Below, one piece after another: positions 1-5,602 of a DNA stretch of 5,602 nucleotides. The position numbers were made by a program, and so were the translations under genes. How positions within the stretch are numbered: position 1 is the first letter of the stretch; the number at the start of each line of letters is the position of its first letter. The notes beneath the pieces were generated by a model. That model ran no database searches, was not told the DNA's origin, and saw only the letters and a program-made list of their open reading frames with translations. The DNA is from Anaerolineaceae bacterium 46_22 (GTDB taxonomy: Bacteria; Chloroflexota; Anaerolineae; Anaerolineales; Anaerolineaceae), in NCBI GenBank assembly GCA_001508595.1, contig LGHA01000141.1, positions 1 through 5,602 on the forward strand, given 5' to 3'.

Positions 1-2
1 AG

Positions 3-311
3 ATGAATGACCGGATTGATTCGATTAACCATCTGGGCATCAAACGCTTTTTCAACCTGGATACGAAGGCTTACCAGGATGATGCACTCAGTGCAAAGAC
101 GAAAGAATTATTGGGTTTGGTGGCATCCATGGTTTTGCGCTGCAATGATTGTATTGATTATCATATTATTCAATGTGTTGATGCCGGTTGGACCGATGAG
201 GAGATTTTTGATGCTTTTAATGTCGCGCTTGTTGTGGGCGGCAGCATTGTGATCCCGCATTTGCGGCATGCTGTTGAGAGCCTGGATTTATACCGGGAAC
301 GGCAGGGTTAA
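3..311 (+). CDS. AhpD/carboxymuconolactone decarboxylase-like protein
   Basis: This 102-residue helical protein belongs to the AhpD-like/carboxymuconolactone decarboxylase (CMD) superfamily. The key signature is visible: R46-C47-N48-D49-C50 followed by Y53-H54, which is the CxxCxxxH redox and proton-relay motif of AhpD-type members. In that family the cysteine pair carries out thiol-disulfide chemistry, often in peroxide defence. Members with only this domain are mostly uncharacterised, so a specific substrate cannot be given. The conserved segments ALSAKTKELLGL (28-39) and VGGSIVIPHLRHA (78-90) are typical of the short stand-alone CMD proteins. The ATG at position 3 gives a normal family N-terminus and length, but only two bases precede it, so no ribosome binding site can be seen and a longer upstream start cannot be excluded. 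A hairpin terminator begins 30 nt after the stop, so this is the last gene of its transcript. It faces the cysteine operon tail to tail. Confidence 0.85.
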   Translation: MNDRIDSINHLGIKRFFNLDTKAYQDDALSAKTKELLGLVASMVLRCNDCIDYHIIQCVDAGWTDEEIFDAFNVALVVGGSIVIPHLRHAVESLDLYRERQG

Positions 312-341
312 TTCTCGGTTCCATTTCTAAATTAAATAATG

Positions 342-383
342 AGATCCCTGTAAATTTGGACGTCCCAGGGATCTTTTTGTTTT
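342..383 (+). terminator. Intrinsic terminator, probably bidirectional
   Basis: A perfect 9-bp stem (AGATCCCTG at 342-350 with CAGGGATCT at 366-374) encloses a 15-nt loop and is followed directly by the T-run TTTTTGTTTT (374-383). This is a textbook rho-independent terminator for the + strand gene ending at 311. The same stem lies 15 nt beyond the stop of the convergent cysE gene. On that strand it is followed by a moderately U-rich stretch (complement of 331-341), so it probably also ends the cysK-cysE transcript, though less efficiently. The loop contains an 8-base palindrome, GGACGTCC (358-365). Confidence 0.9.
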
Positions 384-389
384 ACCTGA

Positions 390-1151
390 CTAAATGCTGA
401 AATCGGACCCTACCCAATATCCGTTTTCATCAATATTTATATGACCATTTTCGTGAAGGTGCATCTGGTCTTCCAGACGGTCAACGCGAGCCATCACCTG
501 CTGAAGCGCTGAACCGATTGTGTCTGGCAAAAGGTCGTGATGCAGGTCGGGTGCATCACTGATTCGTTTGTGACTGCGCTTGACGATCTGACCGGGAATG
601 CCAACAACCACGGATTCAGCCGGGACTGATTTAACCACCACAGCATTCGCACCAATGCGGCTGCCTTCACCGATTTCGATAGCGCCAAGCACCTTTGCCC
701 CAGCGCCAACAACCACCTTGTTCCCAAGGGTAGGATGGCGTTTTCCTTTTTCAAGGCTGACACCGCCCATGGTGACACCATGGTAAAAAGTGACATCATC
801 GCCAATTTCAGTGGTCTCACCGATCACAACGCCCATACCATGATCGATGAAAAAACGTCTGCCGATTTTAGCGCCGGGATGAATTTCGACACCGGTGATC
901 CATCGGGCAAACTGGGATAATGAGCGTGCAAGTAGATGGAATTTTTTGTTCCATAACCAATGGCTGATGCGATAAAACCAAATCGCGTGCAAACCAGCAT
1001 AATTTACCAGTACTTCGAACCAGTTGCGTGCTGCCGGGTCACGATGTAACGCGCAGCGAATATCTTCAAGGATCATTTTGAATAATCCAATCTCTTTGGA
1101 TGATCTGTAACTTGTTTTATTAGTCAAAGTAAGATTTGATGTGTGTTCCAT
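390..1151 (-). CDS. cysE: Serine O-acetyltransferase
   Basis: This cytoplasmic enzyme acetylates L-serine with acetyl-CoA to give O-acetylserine, the substrate of CysK. The 253-residue protein has a short helical N-terminal region containing the typical [24 protein letters not shown] segment in two blocks (38-47, 48-61). A left-handed beta-helix of hexapeptide repeats follows (about 90-190). Visible active-site residues are D103-H104 in the FIDHGMG block and H139 in KRHP, matching E. coli D157, H158 and H193. [18 protein letters not shown] and GIPGQIV are family blocks. The C-terminus (about 208-253) has a predicted coiled-coil segment and an acidic tail ending SDFSI. The terminal Ile is the hallmark of SATs that insert into the CysK active site. 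The ATG at 1151 is preceded by GGAG (1163-1166) at a rather long spacing of 11 nt. Bacillus-type homologues begin near M26 (1076), so the first 25 residues are a possible extension or a mis-start. The gene lies 21 nt downstream of cysK in one operon. Confidence 0.93.
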   Translation of the reverse strand: MEHTSNLTLTNKTSYRSSKEIGLFKMILEDIRCALHRDPAARNWFEVLVNYAGLHAIWFYRISHWLWNKKFHLLARSLSQFARWITGVEIHPGAKIGRRFFIDHGMGVVIGETTEIGDDVTFYHGVTMGGVSLEKGKRHPTLGNKVVVGAGAKVLGAIEIGEGSRIGANAVVVKSVPAESVVVGIPGQIVKRSHKRISDAPDLHHDLLPDTIGSALQQVMARVDRLEDQMHLHENGHINIDENGYWVGSDFSI

Positions 1152-1172
1152 AATAATTTTTACTCCAAACCC

Positions 1173-2072
1173 TTAATCACGCAAGTCGTCGAAAAGTGGC
1201 GTGCTGAGATAGCGTTCCGCAAAGGAGGGAATGATCACCACGATTAATTTCCCATCATTTTCAGGACGTTTTGAAAGCTCTAAGGCAGCCCATGCGGCAG
1301 CCCCTGAGGATATTCCAACCGGGAGTCCTTCCTGTACTGCCAGCTGACGAGCGGTGTCAAAGGCATCTTCGCCGGTGACGGTAATGATCTCATCATAAAT
1401 GCTGGTGTTTAAAACCTCAGGGATAAAACCTGCGCCAATTCCCATGATTGGGTGCGGACCCTTTTCACCGCCAGAAAGGACAGGCGCTGCTTGTGGTTCA
1501 ACTGCCACGACCTGGATTTGGGGGTTATGGGCTTTTAACCCTTCACCGGTGCCTGTAATCGTACCGCCCGTACCGATGCCGGCAACGAGGATATCGACCT
1601 TTCCATCGGTGTCACGCCAGATTTCTTCCGCAGTGGTTTTACGATGAATTTCAGGGTTGGCAGGATTGGTGAATTGATTGGGCATAAAATAGCGCGGGTC
1701 AGAATTGACCAGTGCTTCAGCCCTGGCGATTGCGCCGTCCATGCCTTCATTACCGGGTGTCAGGATCAATTCTGCCCCGAGTGCTTTCATCATCATTTTC
1801 CGTTCATAGCTGACTTTTTCGGGCATCACGATCACGCAGCCATAGCCGCGAGCGGCGGCTGTAAACGCCAATGCGATGCCGGTGTTGCCGCTGGTAGGTT
1901 CAACGATGATGCTGTCCGGTTTTAAATTCACGCCAATGCGGTCTTTCACACTGTGGGCAGGGTTAAAATACTCAAGTTTTAAGAGGACATCAGCGCTTCC
2001 CTGGTTGATCCGGTTAAGACGCACCAGCGGTGTGTTGCCAATTAATTCTGTAATATCGTTATAAATCTTCAT
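1173..2072 (-). CDS. cysK: O-acetylserine sulfhydrylase (cysteine synthase A)
   Basis: This PLP-dependent fold-type II enzyme replaces the acetyl group of O-acetylserine with sulfide to give L-cysteine. In the 299-residue product the N-terminus [16 protein letters not shown] (7-22) is diagnostic. NPAHSVKDR carries the PLP lysine K43, TSGNTG (60-65) is the substrate-carboxylate loop, GIGTGGT (165-171) binds the PLP phosphate, and GISSGA (253-258) lies near the pyridine nitrogen. [15 protein letters not shown] (204-218) and ERYLSTPLF (286-294) are also conserved. The start at 2072 is chosen because GGAG lies 5 nt upstream and the protein then begins exactly like the family. Extending to 2174 would start inside a leader hairpin. 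Two oddities are seen. About 10 residues expected between N49 and L50 are absent (E. coli has MIWDAEKRGV there), and the usual Gly before ERYLST is Ala285. The first gene of the cysK-cysE operon, it is probably controlled by the cysteine leader upstream. Confidence 0.94.
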   Translation of the reverse strand: MKIYNDITELIGNTPLVRLNRINQGSADVLLKLEYFNPAHSVKDRIGVNLKPDSIIVEPTSGNTGIALAFTAAARGYGCVIVMPEKVSYERKMMMKALGAELILTPGNEGMDGAIARAEALVNSDPRYFMPNQFTNPANPEIHRKTTAEEIWRDTDGKVDILVAGIGTGGTITGTGEGLKAHNPQIQVVAVEPQAAPVLSGGEKGPHPIMGIGAGFIPEVLNTSIYDEIITVTGEDAFDTARQLAVQEGLPVGISSGAAAWAALELSKRPENDGKLIVVIIPSFAERYLSTPLFDDLRD

Positions 2073-2077
2073 TATTT

Positions 2078-2081
2078 CTCC
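2078..2081 (-). promoter_or_regulatory. Ribosome binding site that fixes the cysK start
   Basis: On the minus strand the site reads GGAG with a 5-nt spacer (AAATA) before the ATG at 2072. It is the only well-spaced Shine-Dalgarno site in the region, and it supports the 299-residue CysK over the in-frame upstream start at 2174. Confidence 0.8.
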
Positions 2082-2151
2082 ATTTAGCTTATCTTTAATC
2101 TTTGCTGAAATTGGGTGCGGATAGGTTTTAAAACATGAAGCCAATCGAGTT

Positions 2152-2180
2152 AACAGAAAAGGCAGCGAAACCATCGCACC
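2152..2180 (-). terminator. Putative attenuator terminator in the cysK leader
   Basis: On the minus strand GG-U-GCGA (2180-2174) can pair with UCGC-U-GCC (2168-2161). The stem has seven pairs, including one U·G wobble and a bulged U, around a 5-nt UGGUU loop. It is followed immediately by UUUUCUGUU (2160-2152). It lies about 80 nt before the cysK ATG, inside the transcript expected from the promoter at 2331-2358, so it would cut the message short unless it is disrupted. The stem is modest in length, and without an energy calculation its strength is uncertain. Confidence 0.55.
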
Positions 2181-2268
2181 GCATTAATAGATTGCGGGGC
2201 TGTCCGCCGCCCAGATCGACTGGCTTGAATTTTCAAGTTTACGTCTGTTCGGCGGCTAACGACCCCGC
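2176..2268 (-). promoter_or_regulatory. Putative cysteine attenuator: alternative RNA pairings
   Basis: On the minus strand one segment, GCCCCGCA (2200-2193), has two possible partners. Its CCCCGC part pairs perfectly with GCGGGG (2268-2263), which lies within the leader-peptide codons just after the Cys codons. That pairing is reinforced by GCCGCC (2256-2251) with GGCGGC (2211-2206). Alternatively GCCCCGCA pairs with UGCGGUGC (2183-2176), seven pairs with one C/U mismatch, and this would take over the 5' arm of the terminator at 2180-2161. A ribosome paused on the Cys codons would cover GCGGGG, free the switch strand for the second pairing and allow readthrough into cysK. Further hairpins sit in the middle: CTTGAA/TTCAAG (2237-2232 with 2229-2224) and CCAG/CTGG (2223-2220 with 2214-2211). 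The pairings are read from the sequence; the mechanism is inference. Confidence 0.55.
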
Positions 2269-2294
2269 CCCAGACACAAGCAAATGTAAATCAT
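2256..2294 (-). CDS. Cysteine-containing leader peptide (putative)
   Basis: This 12-codon ORF encodes MIYICLCLGRGR and ends in TAG. It has a good Shine-Dalgarno site (GGAG at 2304-2301, 6 nt before the ATG) and begins about 30 nt after the start point predicted from the promoter at 2331-2358. Codons 5 and 7 are Cys (TGC, TGT), a rare residue placed in a C-x-C pattern in front of a cysteine biosynthesis operon. The peptide itself probably has no enzymatic role. Its translation would sense charged tRNA-Cys, because the codons after the second Cys overlap the GCGGGG strand used in the downstream RNA switch. Cysteine-rich leader peptides ahead of cysteine genes are known in Actinobacteria; this one is not recognised as a named example. 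The chief doubt is that a 12-codon ORF can arise by chance. Confidence 0.6.
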   Translation of the reverse strand: MIYICLCLGRGR

Positions 2295-2330
2295 AAAATT
2301 CTCCAATTGAATTAGATAATATCTATCATA

Positions 2331-2358
2331 ATTATAATATAAAAGGGAGATGAGTCAA
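2331..2358 (-). promoter_or_regulatory. Sigma-70-type promoter of the cysK-cysE operon
   Basis: On the minus strand TTGACT (2358-2353) and TATAAT (2336-2331) are separated by 16 bp, a near-consensus housekeeping promoter. Transcription would begin near 2324, giving a leader of about 250 nt before cysK. The stretch after the -10 box contains a GATA...TATC near-palindrome (about 2313-2325) that could be an operator, but there is no match to a known regulator site. Confidence 0.75.
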
Positions 2359-2373
2359 GGGATTGTACAACAA

Positions 2374-2445
2374 AGTAATTGGTGAGTGGTGATTAGTAAT
2401 TCCTATAATTTACATTTATTCACCATTCACCATTCACCTCTCACT
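2374..2445. repeat. Heptamer-based imperfect inverted repeat
   Basis: The left arm is four consecutive 7-base units: AGTAATT (2374-2380), GGTGAGT (2381-2387), GGTGATT (2388-2394) and AGTAATT (2395-2401). The right arm is three exact tandem copies of ATTCACC (2418-2424, 2425-2431, 2432-2438) followed by a degenerate unit, CTCTCAC (2439-2445). The arms are inverted copies: GGTGAGTGGTGA (2381-2392) matches the complement of 2420-2431 at 11 of 12 positions, so the strand can fold into a hairpin with a loop of about 27 nt. It resembles the intergenic heptameric repeats of cyanobacteria and other bacteria. It sits between two divergent promoters and codes for nothing. Confidence 0.75.
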
Positions 2446-2460
2446 ATGTCTTGTCTCATG

Positions 2461-2466
2461 TATAAT
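2461..2466 (+). promoter_or_regulatory. Likely -10 box for the Xaa-Pro peptidase operon
   Basis: A consensus TATAAT lies 28 nt before the ATG at 2495, giving a short 5' leader of about 20 nt. No recognisable -35 hexamer is found 16-18 bp upstream, where the end of the heptamer repeat lies. A second TATAAT at 2404-2409, inside the repeat loop, has only a weak upstream partner (TTGGTG at 2379-2384, 19 bp spacer). Confidence 0.5.
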
Positions 2467-2494
2467 TCTCCTATTACTTATCCTTGGAGGTGCA

Positions 2495-3613
2495 ATGAAT
2501 ACTGAACGGATGAAAAAGCTGGTTTCTTTGGTGAAAATCCATGGTCTGGAAGCCGTGGCCTTGAACCCGGGACCAAGCTTAAGATATTTGACAGGTCTTG
2601 AGTTCCATCTAATGGAACGTCCCACAGTACTTTTAGTGTCAGCTTCCGGGATGTCTGCCATGATTTTGCCAGGGCTCGAAAAAGCTAAATTGCCAGGTGA
2701 AACGACGGTTTTCCAGGCTTTCACTTATGGTGATGACCCGGCAGAATGGCAGGCAGCTTTTGATCGGGCGGCGGAAAAGTTGGGTCTGACCCGGGGTCCT
2801 TTGGGGGTGGAAGCGGGTCGGATGCGTTTTTTGGAGCTGGTATTTCTAAAAAATGCGCTGCCTGGCATTGAGTTTGTTGATGGCGGAAAAGTTATCGATG
2901 GGCTGCGTAGAAAAAAGGAATCCGGTGAAATTGCAAAAATGAGGCGGGCAGCGCAGATTGCGCAAAGTGCAATATTGACAACCTTAAAATTGCTCAAAGA
3001 AGGCATGACGGAAAAGCAAATTGCCAATGAGCTAGTTGTTCAGCTTTTGCGAGCAGGATCCGATGATCAATTACCCTTTTCCCCCATTGTATCCCTCGGC
3101 CAAAATACAGCCAATCCGCACGCTGTCCCATCGGACAGGGCTATGCACAAGGGTGATTTGCTGTTGATTGATTGGGGCGCTAGTTTCGAAGGCTATTTTT
3201 CAGATATCACCCGCACCTTTACCTTTGGCGAGGTTGAACCAGAATTACTCAAAATTGGCGACATTGTTCTGAGGGCAAACCGGGCTGGTCGCAGTGCCGG
3301 AAAACCTGGGCTGCCGGCGGGTGCTGTCGACCGTGCTGCAAGATTGGTAATCACTGAGGCTGGATACGGTGACTTCTTTATCCATCGGACCGGGCATGGC
3401 CTGGGGATGGAAGCGCATGAGACGCCTTACATTTTCGATGAAAATAAAACCATACTGGAAACCGGGATGACCTTTACGGTTGAGCCGGGAATTTACCTGC
3501 CTGGCAGAGGGGGCGTCCGAATTGAGGACGATGTGGTCGTCACTGAAACGGGATTGGAATCACTCACAGATTTACCGCGTGAGCTTTTACCTCTTGAAAA
3601 ATTTATGGGTTGA
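2495..3613 (+). CDS. Xaa-Pro peptidase, M24B family
   Basis: This cytoplasmic dinuclear metallopeptidase of the pita-bread fold cleaves the bond between an N-terminal residue and proline. The 372-residue protein has a creatinase-type N-terminal domain (about 1-130) and the M24 catalytic domain (about 140-360). All five metal ligands are visible: D226 (IDWGA), D237 (SDITRTF), H301 (TGHGLG), E330 (VEPGIY) and E344 (RIEDD). H209 in NPHAVPSD and H308 in AHETPYI are the conserved active-site histidines. The length matches the short bacterial PepQ/YpdF-like enzymes rather than the longer E. coli PepP, so whether it acts on dipeptides or longer peptides cannot be told. The start is supported by TTGGAGG (2484-2490), 4 nt before the ATG, and by the -10 box at 2461. 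It is the first gene of a three-gene operon, with the transporter gene starting 12 nt after its stop. Confidence 0.93.
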   Translation: MNTERMKKLVSLVKIHGLEAVALNPGPSLRYLTGLEFHLMERPTVLLVSASGMSAMILPGLEKAKLPGETTVFQAFTYGDDPAEWQAAFDRAAEKLGLTRGPLGVEAGRMRFLELVFLKNALPGIEFVDGGKVIDGLRRKKESGEIAKMRRAAQIAQSAILTTLKLLKEGMTEKQIANELVVQLLRAGSDDQLPFSPIVSLGQNTANPHAVPSDRAMHKGDLLLIDWGASFEGYFSDITRTFTFGEVEPELLKIGDIVLRANRAGRSAGKPGLPAGAVDRAARLVITEAGYGDFFIHRTGHGLGMEAHETPYIFDENKTILETGMTFTVEPGIYLPGRGGVRIEDDVVVTETGLESLTDLPRELLPLEKFMG

Positions 3614-3625
3614 TTGGGTGCAGGT

Positions 3626-4801
3626 ATGACACGTGATATAAAAATCGTCTCAGCAGCGATGCTAACATGGGGCTTTGGTGAGGGGATGTTTTTCATTTTT
3701 CAACCTCTCTACATCCAGCAGTTTGGTGCAGATCCGATTATGATCGGTACGATTCTTGGCATCAACGGTTTTGTGATGGCAATCTCACAGGTTCCCTCAG
3801 GTATACTGGCGGATAAGTTCGGGCGACGTCGTTTAATGTGGTTTTCCTGGTTTTCTGGTGCTGCTGCCACGTGGATGATGGCACTTGCCCCATCATTGGG
3901 CTATTTTGTCGCTGGTTTATTTCTATATGGTTTTACTTCCTCAGTGATGGCGCCGCTAAATTCCTATGTGCAGGAAGCCCGTGGATCGTGGTCTGTTGGC
4001 AAAGCGGTCAGTTTCATGTCTGCTACTTACAACATTGGTGGAGTTTTGGGACCTCTTGTAGGCGGTATCGTGGGGCAGATCTTCAACCTGCGGATGGTTT
4101 ATTATGGCTCAGCAGTGATTTTCACAATATCGACGGTGATTGTGATGTTTGCTGGTAAACAAGAAAAAATTAATCAAAAAGGTGGGGCGGAGGATATCCA
4201 TTTTCTTCGGAATCAAGCCTTTGTGGGGTTGATGGTGACCATCTTCCTGGTCATGTTTGCTGTGGTCCTGCCGCAGCCCCTGACAGCCAATTTTCTGCAA
4301 AATCAACGCGGCCTTTCTATCAATAAGATTGGACAGCTTGGCGCATTAGGCGCATTGGGCAGTGCTGTTTTGATGCTGGTGTTTGGTCACTTGCGTGCTG
4401 ATATGGCGATGATGATTGGTCAGTTTGGGGTCTTGTTGTTTGCGGGGTTGATCTGGTTGGGCGGGGGCATTTTTTGGTACGGAGCGGCTTATTTTTTCCT
4501 TGGCGGGTATCGGTTGTGCCGTGCAATGACCCTTGCCCTGGCAAGACCCCTGGTAAGGGAGTTTGAAGTTGGGTTTGCCTTTGGTGTGGTTGAGTCCTTA
4601 AATTCCCTGGCTTTTATGCTTGCCCCTGTCATCGCGGGTTGGATTTATAATTGGCGACCTGTCGTGCTGTATCCAATCAGTGCGGGTGTATTAATTTTTT
4701 CGATGATGCTCAGTTATTTAATGATGCGAAGAAGCAGCACTGAACGGGTTGAAAATCAGGTTTTAGACTCAATAGACGTGGAGATGGTTGATGAAGCTTG
4801 A
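3626..4801 (+). CDS. MFS transporter, substrate unknown
   Basis: This is an integral inner-membrane carrier of the major facilitator superfamily, 391 residues with about 12 hydrophobic segments in two halves. The halves are joined by a charged cytoplasmic loop (about 177-196, KQEKINQKGG region). The diagnostic motif A between helices 2 and 3 is G59-I-L-A-D-K-F-G-R-R-R69. A glycine-rich helix 5 (NIGGVLGPLVGGIVG, 136-150) matches the motif C pattern seen in many antiporters, which weakly favours export. The C-terminus is a short acidic tail (about 370-391). The substrate cannot be read from the sequence; peptides, amino acids or drugs are all possible. The ATG at 3626 is preferred, but the ribosome binding site is poor (GGGTG at 3616-3620), and an in-frame TTG at 3614, directly after the previous stop, would add four residues. 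Translational coupling to the peptidase gene is likely. The 3' end overlaps the next gene by 11 nt. Confidence 0.88.
   Translation: MTRDIKIVSAAMLTWGFGEGMFFIFQPLYIQQFGADPIMIGTILGINGFVMAISQVPSGILADKFGRRRLMWFSWFSGAAATWMMALAPSLGYFVAGLFLYGFTSSVMAPLNSYVQEARGSWSVGKAVSFMSATYNIGGVLGPLVGGIVGQIFNLRMVYYGSAVIFTISTVIVMFAGKQEKINQKGGAEDIHFLRNQAFVGLMVTIFLVMFAVVLPQPLTANFLQNQRGLSINKIGQLGALGALGSAVLMLVFGHLRADMAMMIGQFGVLLFAGLIWLGGGIFWYGAAYFFLGGYRLCRAMTLALARPLVREFEVGFAFGVVESLNSLAFMLAPVIAGWIYNWRPVVLYPISAGVLIFSMMLSYLMMRRSSTERVENQVLDSIDVEMVDEA
4780..4783 (+). promoter_or_regulatory. Ribosome binding site that fixes the hydrolase start
   Basis: GGAG lies 7 nt before the ATG at 4791, inside the 3' end of the MFS gene. 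This spacing favours ATG 4791 over the adjacent in-frame TTG at 4788 and implies independent initiation within the overlap. Confidence 0.7.
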
Positions 4802-5438
4802 ATTTGTGCAGTTAAGCCTGGGTCCAATGGACAATAATTCATATTTACTGGGCGATAATGAGATTAATAAAGCTGTGGCGATTGATCCAAGTTATGGAAG
4901 CGAAGCTTTAATTGAAGCTGCAGAAGAGCGGGGCTGGGCACTGACGCAGATCTGGTTGACGCATGCTCATTTTGATCACATCAGTGGCGCAAATCAGCTA
5001 GCCAGGGCTTTTGATTCTCCTTTGCCGATCGGATTACATCCTGATGATATGGATTGGTATCAGCAAGAGGGTGGCGCAGGAAAGTTCGGACTGTCGATAG
5101 CGCAGCCGCCGCCCGTGTCGATCCATTTTAAGCATGGTATGACCCTAGGTTTGGAGAAGGATGGGGAAGCCGTCGTTGAAATCCGGCACGCCCCGGGACA
5201 CAGCCCCGGGCATGTGATGTTCTATTGTGATGCACTTGGGGTGCTTTTTTGTGGCGATGTGATATTTCGTGGGAGTATTGGCAGGACAGATTTGCCCGGC
5301 GGTGCAATGTCAGTTCTGATGGAATCCATTCGGCAGGAGGTTTTTGATCTGCCGGATGACACACGATTATTGCCAGGGCATGGTCCCGAGAGTACTGTGG
5401 CTTACGAAAAGGCGCATAACCCATTTTTACGGACTTAA
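4791..5438 (+). CDS. Metallo-beta-lactamase-fold hydrolase, glyoxalase II-like
   Basis: This 215-residue soluble hydrolase has the metallo-beta-lactamase fold. The metal site is complete: T57-H58-A-H60-F-D62-H63, H137 in APGHSPGH, D156 in FCGDVIF and H197 in LPGHGPEST. Together with GSIGRTDLPGG (161-171) this places it in the small glyoxalase II-like group (YcbL type), which hydrolyses thioesters such as S-lactoylglutathione in characterised members. The long C-terminal helical domain of classical GloB is absent. It has no signal peptide and is not a beta-lactamase. In an organism that may lack glutathione the physiological thioester is unknown. The gene starts within the last 11 nt of the MFS gene, so the two are translationally linked. 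It is the last gene of the peptidase-MFS-hydrolase operon. No hairpin terminator with a T-run was found in the 164 bases after it. Confidence 0.9.
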   Translation: MKLEFVQLSLGPMDNNSYLLGDNEINKAVAIDPSYGSEALIEAAEERGWALTQIWLTHAHFDHISGANQLARAFDSPLPIGLHPDDMDWYQQEGGAGKFGLSIAQPPPVSIHFKHGMTLGLEKDGEAVVEIRHAPGHSPGHVMFYCDALGVLFCGDVIFRGSIGRTDLPGGAMSVLMESIRQEVFDLPDDTRLLPGHGPESTVAYEKAHNPFLRT

Positions 5439-5602
5439 ATTTCTTGATTGCGGGGCGTGTGTGCGAGTGCGGAAGTTTCATAATTAAGTTCTAAATATTA
5501 AACGACTCTAGTGAAAAAACTCTAATTTCTGGGAAATAACCAATCTAATTCCCCACAAATATATCGGATTTTACGCGTTTTATGGGATTGAACCATCAAA
5601 AA

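Noticed and set aside
1644..1925. Open frame of 93 codons on the + strand opposite cysK
   Set aside because: It is antisense to a clearly functional, conserved gene, has no ribosome site and resembles no family. It is a shadow frame, as are the other overlapping short frames.
2073..2174. In-frame N-terminal extension of CysK starting at 2174
   Set aside because: The extra 34 residues match nothing in the family, the start lies inside the putative attenuator hairpin, and a well-spaced ribosome site exists for the ATG at 2072.
2073..2324. T-box or SAM riboswitch in the cysK leader
   Set aside because: No T-box consensus (AGGGUGGNACCGCG-like) and no recognisable SAM-I core was found. The Cys-codon ORF and alternative stems explain the leader better.
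3614..3625. TTG start four codons before the MFS ATG
   Set aside because: It has no better ribosome site than the ATG at 3626. It is kept only as an alternative.
5446..5456. Eleven-base match GATTGCGGGGC shared with 2190-2200 in the cysK leader
   Set aside because: A few 11-base matches are expected by chance in a window of this size, and the flanks do not match.
5531..5553. Hairpin GGGAA/TTCCC after the last gene
   Set aside because: It has only 5 bp with a 13-nt loop and no following T-run, so it does not qualify as a terminator.

Overview
This 5.6 kb window carries six protein genes, one probable cysteine-coding leader peptide and two control regions. Moderate GC content, the compact operons and the overall style of the proteins fit a free-living anaerobic or facultative bacterium. 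The protein sequences resemble those of Chloroflexota (class Anaerolineae), but this is an impression from family knowledge and was not tested by a search. There is no mobile element, phage gene, RNA gene or CRISPR array.

Left part (1-389): a small AhpD/carboxymuconolactone decarboxylase-like protein on the + strand, ending in a strong hairpin terminator. The terminator is shared tail-to-tail with the next operon.

Middle part (390-2358, minus strand): a two-gene cysteine biosynthesis operon read cysK then cysE. CysE makes O-acetylserine from serine and acetyl-CoA, and CysK replaces the acetyl group with sulfide to give cysteine. Upstream lies a 5' leader of about 250 nt with a near-consensus promoter (TTGACT, 16 bp, TATAAT), a Shine-Dalgarno site and a 12-codon ORF, MIYICLCLGRGR. 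After it come two mutually exclusive RNA pairings and a hairpin followed by a U-run. This is the layout of a ribosome-mediated cysteine attenuator and is the most interesting element here. CysK appears to lack about 10 residues just after the PLP lysine region. CysE has a C-terminal tail ending in Ile, as in serine acetyltransferases that dock into CysK.

Intergenic region 2359-2494: a heptamer-based imperfect inverted repeat lies between the divergent cysK and Xaa-Pro peptidase promoters.

Right part (2495-5438, + strand): a tightly packed three-gene operon. It encodes an M24 Xaa-Pro peptidase, a 12-helix MFS transporter of unknown substrate and a glyoxalase II-like metallo-beta-lactamase-fold hydrolase. 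The gaps are 12 nt and an 11 nt overlap. The shared function is not obvious. The last 164 bases (5439-5602) are AT-rich and show no gene, clear terminator or convincing promoter.
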